A stretch of DNA of 64,000 bases. Origin: Hippopus hippopus (Eukaryota > Mollusca > Bivalvia > Cardiida > Cardiidae). Where the stretch lies: positions 42,422,252-42,486,251 of the forward strand of contig OX328096.1 in NCBI GenBank assembly GCA_946811185.2. The letters run 5' to 3'. The position numbers and the translations under genes are program-made. Below are positions 44,901 to 56,900 of the stretch, one piece after another. The notes beneath the pieces were generated by a model. The model was not told where the DNA came from. It did not search any database and saw only the letters and a list, made by a program, of their open reading frames with translations. The number at the start of each line of letters is the position of its first letter. Positions within the stretch are counted from its first letter, which is position 1.

Positions 44901-47900
44901 ATTGTCTGTGGAAAAAGAAGAAAATGCTGGTTACCAGCATTCTCTCCTTTCCCTACAATGTTTTCAAAAGGCTTCTTGTTTTGAATGTTTGGTAAAGGCT
45001 AAAGTTGTTCAAAGAATTTTATTCTGTACCATACTCTAATATTGGTTCATTGTCTTTGTTTGTTACACTGCTTGCATGGTCCTCTTCATCTTTCATTAAT
45101 TTATTGGTCTCTGTTTTCAGTATATTCAAAATGAGGGGCTAAGTAAATCAGCAAGAAGGCACAGAGAACACAACTACCCCAAAGAAGATCAAATACACAG
45201 TCATGTAAATAGTAAATTGGGCATTTTTGGTAAAGAAAAAGGTTTAAACATTACAATTGTATGGCTTAACCCTTTACCACATGACTAAATTATAGATTCA
45301 TCCCTGAAAGCAAAGGTTGCCGATGACAAATTTTGTGTGGCTTAAATAATGAGAGTTGTTTCTGATAGGGTAGAGAACATTGAGAGAAAAGGAGAAAATA
45401 CTGATTACCAGCATTTTCTCCTTTTCTCACAATGTTTTCAAAAGGCTTCTTTCTCATGGTCGTTAAAAGTTGGGATTGTGTGGTAAAGGGTTAAGCGGAT
45501 AACTGACCAACATCTTCCACCATCAAAAAAAAAATCGAGACAATATTCTAACAAGAAATCAGTGTAGATCTACGATCAGACTGCACATTCTGCTCAGCCA
45601 AATCTTGATCTACAATATCTACAAAAGCCACATAAGACTTTACTGGTATCAAGGGGCTAACTTATGGTGCTACATAGGCCTTATATCTTAGGTAATAATC
45701 TTTTATTTTATCAGAAAGTTTAGCACAGCTTATTTAAATACACCAAAAAAACATCAAACAAAACCTGTTTTATATTTGGTCCAGAAAATTCTGATATCCT
45801 GCCAGTATATTTATACTGAGGTAATGTGATAATTACTTGAGACCTTTAGAAAGAAGCCTTCTGAAAACAAGAAAAGCAGAAAATGCTGGTAACCAGCATT
45901 TTCTCCTGTTCCCACAATGTTTTCAAAAATTTTAAAAACAAAAATCATCTTCTGAGCTACATCGAATTTGTCTACTGCAAATGCTTTCAATTTGATAGAG
46001 TCTAAAATTTCGACTTTGGTAAAGAATTAACTTGCAGGATACTACTTTTGCAGACAGTTTTGATTTGATGTTCTAAACCGGAATGGTTTGAAATTATATT
46101 AAAGCAATTTCTCTTTTTTTCTGCAATGTTTTCAAAACTGGTCTCCTGTAGTCATGCTTAGGCGGTCACTTGTTACCACACAAACCTAAGTTTTAACGAC
46201 CTTTCTGAAAATGGCTTTGGAATCTTTGTGGGAAAAGAAGAAAATATCTGTTAGCCAGCATTTGGTCCTTTTCTAACAATGTTTTCTACAATTCCAAAGG
46301 CAAATTACAGCTTTTTACTCACATCGAAATTTTGTCCTCTGCAAATGATTTTAATTTGGACCAGCCTAAAAATTTGTCGCATGATAAAGAGTATAAACTA
46401 GTCCAAACAATTGCCAAGGTGAAAAATTAGGTTGAGCAGTCAACCCTGCTCCTGAGGACAAAACAGGGAGACTTGTCCAACCAGCGTTTTCTTCTTTTTC
46501 CGCAATGTTTTCTATCCTTCCCAAAACAAATACCAATTTTTCAGTCGTATTTATTTTGTCATCTGCAAATGCTTTCAATTTGGATGAGTTCAAAATTTTG
46601 ATGTTTGGTAAAGAGTTAAATGATGGGATTTGCCATAGAAAGGGCAGAAAACAGCTTTACCAGACAACAAATTTTAGGCCCACCCTTCTTGAAAGAATTT
46701 GCAGATGATAAATTCAATGTAGCTCAGATGGTGGGTTTGTCTTTGAAAAGGTAGAGAACATTGTGAAACAAGAGCAGCAAATTGTCGCAAGATACGCCCG
46801 TCCCACCACCGGTTGTCGAGGGGGTATAATAATCGTAAAGGGCAGGTAATGCAACAAACATGTTTACCAAGTCTTAAGTCCATTTGACTTGAGGTGACAA
46901 AGTTCCGTCCCGGACAAGCAAGAAATACTGTAAAAATGAAGATCAAAGTAGAATACTCAAAATCCGCACTAGGTAGAGTTATTGTTCTTGCGCACTGTAC
47001 TCCCTAATATTGCAACAAAGGTAAATAACTCAAAATTCATGCTAGGAAGAGTTATGGTTCTAGTGCACTGCACTCCGTAAATTTTCAACAATCATGCATA
47101 CCAAATTTGAAGATGTTCAGACTAGATGACAAAGTTATATTCCGGACAAGCAGAAAATGCTGTAAAAATGACGATCAAAGGGAAATAACTCAAAGATAGC
47201 TCAAGGTAGAGTTATGGTTCTTTTGCACTGTACTCCGTTTAATTGCAACAAACACAAATACCAAGTTTCAAGTCAAATGGACTGGAGATGACAAAGTTAT
47301 GTTCCAGACAAGCAGAAAATGCTGTAAAAATGATGATCAAAGGGAAATAACTCAAAGACAGCACAAGGTAGAGTTATGGTTCTTTCGCACTGCACTCCGT
47401 ATTATTGCAACAAACACAAATGCCAAGTTTCAAGTCAATCAGACTCGAGATGACAAAGTTATGCTCTAGACAAGCAGAAAATGCTGTAAAAATGACGGTC
47501 AAAGGGAAATAACTCAAAGACAGCACCAGGTAGAGTTATGGTTCTTTTGCACTGCACTCTGTATTATTGCAACAAACACAAATGCCAAGTTTCAAGTCAA
47601 TCGGACTGGAGATGACAAAGTTACGCTCCGGACAAGCAGAAAATGCTGTAAAAATGACGATCAAAGGGAAATAACTCAAAGACAGCACCAGGTAGAGTTA
47701 TGGTTCTTTCGCACTGAACTCCGTATTATTGCAACAAACACAAATACTAAGTTTCAAGTCAATCGGACTAGAGATGACAAAGTTATGCTCCGGACAAGCA
47801 GAAAATGCTGTAAAAATGATGATCAAAGGGAAATTACTCAAAGACAGCACCAGGTAGAGTTATGGTTCTTTCGCACTGCACTCCGTATTATCGCAACAAA

Positions 47901-50900
47901 CACACATGCCAAGTTTCAAGTCAATCGGACTGGAGATGACAAAGTTATGCTCCGGACAAAGAACTGGACACCGCCCGTCCGCCTGGACGGACGCCCGCCC
48001 ACCCGTACGCCATGGGTGATCCCATAATACGTCCCATCTTCGACAGGCGTATAAAAAGGAGAGAATTCTGTTTACAACCATTTCCACATAATGTTTTCAA
48101 AAGCTTTATTCTTCATGATTATTTAGACACTAAATTATTTGGAAAACGTTTGTTAACTCTTTACCATACAACAAAATTTTAGACATGTCAGAATTGAAAG
48201 CATTTGCAGAGGACAAAATAAATGACTCAAAAATTGTAATTTGTTTTTGGAATGGTAGGAAAAAATGTGTAAAAAGGAGAAAATGCTGGTTACCAGCATT
48301 TTCTCCTTTTCCCACAATGATTTCAAAAAGGCTTCTTCCTCAGGGTCATTAAAAGTCCAGATCGTGTGGTAAAGGGTTAATAAGTTGACTCACCTTTGCC
48401 ACACCTTGATCCACCCTCAAAACAAAACTTGCCATCAATGGTCCCAAAACGGCGGAGATCAGACACCTGCCAGGAGCATAAAATTTTTGGAGGTATTTGA
48501 CATGTGAGACAGAATCTGTTGCCATGTATGTGCATTCGCACAAGATCCAGCGGGATTTTACTGTGGCTTGGCACTCTGACTGTGCGGACTGGGAACTGGT
48601 GCTCTGAAATGTAGGAAAGTTCAGGTCTGTCAAACAATAGCCTGGATATTATTGTGAGACTGACAATGTGTTACAGTAAAGTCTGTCACAGTTCCAGTTG
48701 TTGGCAAATTTGAGCCACATTTAAATTGTCATGTGGAAATGTTGTGAACTTTTAAAATAAGACAAGTCCCAAATTCTGCATTTTGATTTAGACTTAACTC
48801 TTGACTATACAGTAAAATTTTAGAGAGGTTGCAAAAGACAAATTAGATGTGGCTGAAATGACAGAATATTTCTTGGTGTAAAACACTGTGGAAAAGGAAG
48901 AAATATTGGTAACTGGCATTTACTGCTTTTCCCACAAAGTTTTCAAAAAACTTCTTTCTCAGGTTATCAATACTCTGAATTGTTTTATAATGCCTTAACC
49001 CTTTATCAAACAATCCCGACTTTTAACCACCCAAAGAAAAAAATGCCTTTGAAAACACAGTGGGAAAAGGAGAAAATGTGTTAACCAGCATTTTCTCCTT
49101 TTCCCACAATGTTTTCTATCCTTTCAGAGACAAATTTCAGCATTTGAGCTTGATTTAATTTGTCGTCTGCAACAGCTTTGAATTCGGACCAGGCCAAAAT
49201 TTTGTTGTTTGGTAAAAAAATTAACTCTATACCACACAATCCCGATTTTTAACAACCCTGAGGAAGAAATCTTTTAAAAACATTGTGGGAAAAGCTGTAA
49301 CAAGCATTTCCTTTTCCTAGAATGTTTTATAAGAGACAAATTGAATCAGTTAAGGCATGTTTAAGTTGTCATCTGCAAATGCTTTAAATTTGAACAAGTC
49401 TACAGTTTTGTCTACTGGTAAAGAGCTAACCATATTTTACAATGGTTTGGTGAACTAAGTTTCATGAGGATGTGTACCACAGAACAGGTTAATCTTTGTC
49501 TAAAATGGGTACCCACAACAAAGATTTAAGTATGGATCTCAGAGTTACTAAACAAGAGCAATTCACATTTCTGCACCTCTGAAAACCTCTGCAGCTTTCA
49601 TCAAACACACCTAATCATTGGTATGCTGTTTGTGCTTGAGATAAACATTATTGAATCATTGCAACAGTTAAGGTGTTTGCTCCTAACATGAAAACCACAA
49701 AAATGTGACTTCACAGATGGTTGGTTAATTACCTCAAGTTACTCAATAGTCATACTCCTGTAATTACAATTAGGTGTGATGCATTATCAAGGGTACTGTA
49801 CCCCAAGCCCTCGCTTAACCCCAGTTCTGTGACTATCCATACCAATATGGTCCTTACCAAAGCTAAACTAGATCCATTTAAAGTTGCTGAGCCCCATTAG
49901 CTTAGTAACATAAAAATTTCTGTCTAAAAATCTACATTGCAATACTAGCCCTGATAACCCAGCACTAGCTGCTAATTGGCTAAGACACTGTATCTGCAAA
50001 TCTGATTGCAAGTCGTTGTCTGCACGTGTCATATTCTTCGAAGATTCGACCTGTCTGCTATGATGCATCACTATCCTGTACAGGATAAATATTAATTTGC
50101 GGTGTGTAAATTAACCTTGCTGCTAATAAAATAGTAAAGGAGAAAATGGCTATAAACAATACTTCTGTGGAAAAATCTAGATTTTTTTTTCGCTCCAAAT
50201 TTCTTTACAAAAAATCTATTTTTTTAAGTGGAAAAAATAGTTTTTAAAATAATTGTTTTATTGCTCATCTTTGAATACAGTTTCTAAATATATATTTTAG
50301 GGAAACCGGGATTTGTGCAGGGTTTTTCCACAGACTTATCAGCATGAAATGTCTGGGCTTATACTGAGGCCTTACAGGCCTGTGTTTATAAGTAACTGGT
50401 GCATATGTTACATACTTTCTAAGTATGGACCAACGTACAGTCTCGCAAATCGGAAGCTGCTGTCACTGTATGCCCAAAATCAGTTAGTTGTGGTAAACAA
50501 ATATCATAAAACAGGCTGGCATGTGAACTGTAGCACACAGAAACTTATCAGAAGTATACCATTTGAGAGGTAACATGTTTTTCTTCCAACATTTACTGCT
50601 ATTTGGAACGTGAACCATGCGATTTTTGCACAGGAAAGCGGCATCACCGATTTTTGCCATTGGCGGTTGCCGTGACGGCTAAACTTTTGCATTTTATTCT
50701 TTCGGGAAGATGGGTAAGCATTTTCTGATTATGCACACAGATAAAGAAATCATTCAACTTGATGTATACATATCCATAAGAGTATTCAGTGCTATTCCAG
50801 TGGAAATAATTCAACTTTTCTTGAGGTACTATCAAGAGGTTCACTGTACGATCAGCTGCATCTGTACGCAAGCATTAGCTGCTTGCTTTGATAGAAAAGC

Positions 50901-53900
50901 TGTACACATAGCTGCATCGATGCATCCGCAGTATTGAATGAAAGGTCCAGTTCATATGATAAAAGACATAATTTTGGCTCAGTTTTGATTAATCATTTGA
51001 TACTCTATACTTAGTTTTTCATGAAAAGAGAATAACAAAAAGGAGCTCCTGTACTACAGTAGCTTGTGCACAGCTGTGATCCATACCAAAGTTTCAAACT
51101 AAACACTCTAAGCGCTATATTTGTTATCAAATGTATTGCTATGAGGTATCTTTTCTTTGTAGACTCTATGAGAGTCTTTTTATTCATTACACTATTTCTT
51201 TTTATCTCTATTTTCAGATTTTTATAATACAATGACACAATAAGGGATGATACTGGATTCAGGTGCAAAGTGTGCAAATTTGCCTGTTATACTTGGGTTA
51301 ATAAAGTAATGTTCTGTTCTGTTCTGCCAGTTTGTAGAGATGATAGACCACATAACCACCAGTCGTCCTAACAATGAAATATATGTCTTAGAAGGATTAT
51401 AGAGAATGGCCAAGCTCAGTCCACAATATGGCAAACACAAAACTTTCATGTAGTCCCATCTCTTATAAAGACAGTGGTTTTGTGATATATAGTGAACCTG
51501 CAGCATGATATATACATAAAATTTGCCAGACTTAAACCACAAATGATTTCGAAACTCAAAATGTCTGAAAAGTAAAGCGATTCTAGACTGTAGCATGGAC
51601 GAATCCATACAACAGTCTAGAGTTATAGGAACTGAAATTTACATAAACTCATAAATAATAGCAAGAGCCTTAAATAAGAAGACAGAGTTGGTTATCTAAA
51701 GGAAATGGAACAAGAGGATTTATCCAATCAATCAAGTAATTTGTCTATGTACGAGCAAAAAAGAGAGCCAAGATCTAAGAGAACTACAGACATTAATGCC
51801 ACTTGTTTTTGAAAACTTGCCTGAGAATAGCAAGAAAGATACTTTTTTTGAAATTCAATAGAATGATTGCCAGGAAATCTTCCAAAGGACAAATACTGCA
51901 TACTTGCTATTCCCAAATATTGTGGAGTGGTTTTCGAGAGAGTCAAAAACCAACATGAGGTTTTCAAATGAGAAAAGAAACATTCTGTCGTGTTGGTATG
52001 AAGTTGTCCAAGGGCAAATTCTTACGATTTATGGGTTGGTCGAAAAATGCTTAACATGACGATAACAAAGGCAACTTTTCGAGTAATTTTAGTCCTATAG
52101 AGTCAAAAGTTACCTTTGCTGTACCCTAAAGAAAAATGTTAGACAAAATGGTATCTCCAGTCCAAACATTGTCTCCTGGGATATTGACAAACATGATAAA
52201 CAAAAAACAGCTCTACATTTGAGCACTGTTAAAAGGGGGCTTAATGTATCTCCGTGATCCATGGTACCAAGCAAGCCATCAAATACTTATGGATCCATAG
52301 TAGCCACCTTTTTTAACAACCGACTTAGACTGGTCCTTTGACATACACAAAATTAAGCTATATAGCGAAAGGTTTCGGCCAAAGTCAGCATGCACAGGCT
52401 GACCCGAGTTGATACTTATCGCAGATTCATTTAGCCCCTTTTCACAAAGCATGCCTCGTTTGTATTTCAAGGAACTATGTGAGAACATGACCAGATAATA
52501 TGTACTTTGTCAGAAAGTTTTAATGTATTGAATTTTACAAACGGCGAACATACAAGTTTCTTTCATGCAGCGACGGCCGGAGAACTTTTGCCTTGCGCCT
52601 CGTATAAGACCAGAAATGAAGTCATGGTACAAGTTTATAGATATACAATCTCATAAAATGTATCACTAGGTGACGGGTCAAACACGGTCATTTCTGAAAC
52701 TACATCTAACCTGTATTGCTACTTCGACACATCAGCCGAGTTTTCCCCACAGCTAACTTATTCGTGTGCCTACTGGGTTTCAACAGTATGTGGCTGGGGC
52801 TGTGACGTGTCTTGTCAAAGGCCACCCCCACAACTAACTGGGAATTGTCTATATAGACGATGCTGTATGAAAGATCCGTGGACAAATACAATGCTTAGGA
52901 AGGAAATGAAACCAGAGAGGTTTGGATTGGGACTCTTAACACATTCAACACTGAGCCATTTAAAGGACCCCGAACTCCACATTGTTTGTATACCCCTTTT
53001 TTAGACACTCCTTAAACTAACATTAAGCTGATCTCGTCTACTTGACCATTGATTGATTGATTAATTGGTGTTTAGCGCCATTTTCATTATTATTTCAGTT
53101 GAATCGAGGCAGCCAGTGCACCTATCCATGCTTTCCTGGAGTTTATTTTACCAGTACTTCGCACAATTTTCTTTCCAAGCCACTGGCTGCTTTCCCATAT
53201 AGCCATCGTTGACACCATGGTCAGCAGTGGGAGAGGAATGAATCCTGTCTCAATCCAGGGATCGAACCCATGACCCCCTTGTTTCAAGTCCTGCACGCTA
53301 CCGACTGATCTACCAGGGCTCGGCTCTACTTGATCAAGACATGAAAAGAATAATGTCCATGGATGCTGTACGAATCTCATGTTATATGACTACTGAGAAA
53401 AATAACAGCTATCTGAACAGTGCAAAAAACTCAGTTGGCAGCTGATCGTACAGTGAACCTTTTGATAGTGCCTAAAGAATTATGTCCACTGAAATAGTAC
53501 TGAATACTCCTATGGACATGTATATGTCAAGTTGTATGATTTCTTTATCTGTGTGCATAATCAGAAAATGCTTACCAATCTTCCCGAAAGAATAGAATGC
53601 AAAAGTTTAGCCGTCACGGCAACCGCCAACGGTAAAAATCGGTGATGCAGCTTTCCTGTGCAAAAATCACATGGTTCATGTTCCAAATAGCAGTAAATGT
53701 TGGTAGAAAAACATGTTACCTCTCAAATAGTATACTTCTGATAAGTTTCTGTGCGCTAAAATTCACATGCCAGCCTGTTTTATGATATTTGTTTACCACA
53801 GCTAACTGATTTTGGGCGTACAGTAAAAGCAGCTTCCGATTTGCGAGACTGTATGTTGGTCCATAGTGTTTCTGACCATAGCTGAATGAATCATACCAGG

Positions 53901-56900
53901 TATCGTTTTTCTGGAGTAAACGTTCATTTTTGTTTTAAAGTTCAAAGTAACGGTTGTCGTTTTGAAAAGCAGTCCGGTTTTGCACCCAGAATGCCCAAAT
54001 CAGATAGGTCTGTATTTGAAAAATGCCACCTAAGATAATTGATTGCTAGTCTCTGAGTTAAGGCAAAAGACAAAATTTTAGATTTTTCGGATTTTTAGTG
54101 GCTCAAATGACGGGGATTTGTCTTCAAAATGGTTAAGTGGACAACTTGTACCTAGACAAAGACTTCCTCCCTAGGGCCATTAAAACACAGGATTACTGGG
54201 TAAAAAATTAAGCATTAAAACATTGGTTCAGAACCCTTGGTATATATAGCTTGTGATATCACTTCTTTAAGGCTTGGTCAGACCGGCTAACGGATATGTA
54301 ACGGGGGGAAAACGGACAAAAACATGCAGAATTTGGTTATCCGGTGACAAAATTCATCTCCTCTGCCACTCGAGGCTCACGCAATCGGTGTGTGGAGCGA
54401 GGAAGCCACACAATGACCGCACGAGTACCGCACATGTAACGGAAAAAAACGCACGTTTAATGGATATGTACAGGATAATAAACAGTCTATTAACGGATAT
54501 CACCGTACGAGTAAGGGACTTGTACCGGATAAAACGGAAGTGCAACGCATGAGAACTAGACAAAACGTACGATGAACGGAAATGTACCGAACACCAACGT
54601 ACGAGGAACGTACCGGTCACGTGACATGCCGAGGGTATAAATTGTCAGATGCATCCAAAGTCTATCATTTGCATGTCTCTGTCCGTTTTGTCCAGTGGAA
54701 AGTTTTGAACATGCTCAAAACTTCCCACCGGACGGAACGGACATCGCCGGACAAGTAGCGGATTCACCGGATAAGAAACGGACATAAAACGGATACGAAC
54801 GGACACGAACGGATGAAATGATTTTTTATCCGTTACTCGTCCGTTAGCTCGGTGTGACCAAGGCTTTACTTTTAAACAGAATAGGTACAAGACTGCCACA
54901 TTTTGTTCAGTCTGACCTAGATATGCCCAGTCTGCAAGAGCACTTAGTTGCACTTTTGTATTGTAACCCTTAATGAAACGGCTGTCAACAAATTGTTGAC
55001 TTTCCATTATGAAAGCATCTGCAGAATACACATTAAATGTGGCTCAAACAATCAGATTTTTATACTTTTAGACTAGTGCCCATTGTGGAAAAAGAAGAAA
55101 ATGCTGAATACTAGCAAACAAGGGTTTGTTTGTCTAAAGGAGAAAGGATGAACATAATCAAGCCTTTCCTAAACAATTCCCATTTTCTACAAACCTGAGA
55201 AAGAAGGTTTTTGCAAACATTTGGGGAAAAGGAGAAAATCCTGATAACCAGCATTTTGTTCTTTTCCCACAACATTGTCTATCCTTTCCAAGACAGACCA
55301 TCAATGAAACCACTACTAATACATGTATGTCTCTGCAAATGCTTTCAAAATTTTGTCATCTGATAAAGAGTCAAACCAACAGACACTTCTCATTTGTATC
55401 TTAACCCTTTTCCTGCTGAATAACTTAACCCTTTACCAAACGACAAAATTATAGACTAGTCCAAATTGAAAGCATTTGCAGATGTGACTGAAAAATTACA
55501 ATTTGGCTTGGAAAGGGTAGAAAACATTGTGGGAAAAGGAGAAAATGCTGGTTACCAGCATTTTCTCCTTTTCTCACAATGTTTTCAAAAGGCTTCTTTG
55601 TCAGGGTCGTTAAAAGTCGGGATTGTGTGGTAAAGAGTTAAAAGAAACTTTCTAGCCGATAGTAAAAACCTGAATTCGATTATTCCAAAGTTACTTTTTG
55701 GGTAAAAATATCTCCTTGTTGGACGGTGTAGACCCAAGATCAGATTGCACGTTCTGTGCAGTCTGATCTTGATCTACACAGTCCACAAAAGGCCAGTGAG
55801 TTGCGCTTAGCAGCCTAAGGAGTAAAATTTCCACCAGATGGTATAAAACAGAGATAATGGGGGTTGGAGGAGGGTGGCATTAATCTGTTTTATGAATCCA
55901 AACTGAGGTCTGTCTGGAAACACTTATCTCTACCTTTATAATCAAATTTATAAACAGATTATTCCATACCCCATATCTTATCTATTCAAGTATTATATTC
56001 AACCCTTTCTGTGATGAATACTTTTAACCCTTTACCAAACAATGCCTTGTCTTGATAAACTGAAAAATGGAGGCTTTTGAAAACATTGTGGAACTCATCT
56101 GGTAACCATTAATTACTCCTTTTCCCGTAATATTTTCTATCCCATCAAAGATCTTCGGATATTTTTTAACCAATTCTGAATATTTCAACTGCACATGATT
56201 TCAATTTGGAGGAGTCTGAAATCTGTAAATCAATTATATTTTTTTTTCAAAAAAAGCATTATGTCCAAAATATCTAAAATATTAAACAATAAAGTTATTG
56301 GATCAGAATGCACAATGTGTGCAGTCTGATTTTGATTTAAACTGTCCTCAAAAGTATCTAGCTTGCACTTATAGCATTGACAGACAAATCTTGTTTTCCA
56401 AAGGTACATACATATTTTACTTGATATTTTTATTTTTATGGTTCAAGAGGTCTGGAAAATATTAGCAAACAAGAAGATAAAATTCAGATGTACAAAAAAA
56501 AAGTGCACATTGCCATTTTCTAGAAATCTGTTTCAGATCTGTGTCTAGTACAGTACAACTATGTTGCTACTTTTTGTCACCCAAATTTTTACACTTTGAC
56601 AAAAATGAAGCCTAACCTTCAGTTCAAAGACCACCTCACTACAAAGACCATTTTGTTTTAGTCTCCTTGTAGGGATTTTACATGGATAATTATCTTACGG
56701 TCTGCACAAGCAAATTACTGTTATTTTAATCAGGCCATGGGTAAACCTCTTTTAAAATTTCAACACTTTACCATACTACAAAATCTTAGCCTTGTCTAGA
56801 GTGGAAGCATTTGCAGACAACAAATGAAATGTGGCTCAAATGGTGTAATTAGGCTTTGAATGGGAAAAAAACATTACAGGAAAAGGAGAAAATGGTTACC

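Larger units (their letters stand above)
50425..53864. mobile_element. Long inverted repeat pair, arms about 430 bp, spacer about 2.6 kb
   Basis: 50425-50860 and 53438-53864 are reverse complements with scattered differences; examples are TTGCACAGGAAAGCGGCATC against GATGCAGCTTTCCTGTGCAA and CCGTGACGGCTAAACTTTTG against CAAAAGTTTAGCCGTCACGG. The spacer contains a family 2 MITE (52225-52455) and a SINE (53045-53325). No transposase recognised. It could be a foldback transposon or a segmental inverted duplication. Confidence 0.75.

Noticed and set aside
46940..47950. CRISPR-like regular repeats
   Set aside because: Units are 162 bp with no separate spacers, in an animal genome with introns; it is a tandem array inside a transposable element.
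53240..53325. A functional tRNA gene on the minus strand
   Set aside because: It has A- and B-box-like motifs but is followed by a shared SINE body and a CAAT-rich tail, recurs at three other sites, and has no convincing cloverleaf.
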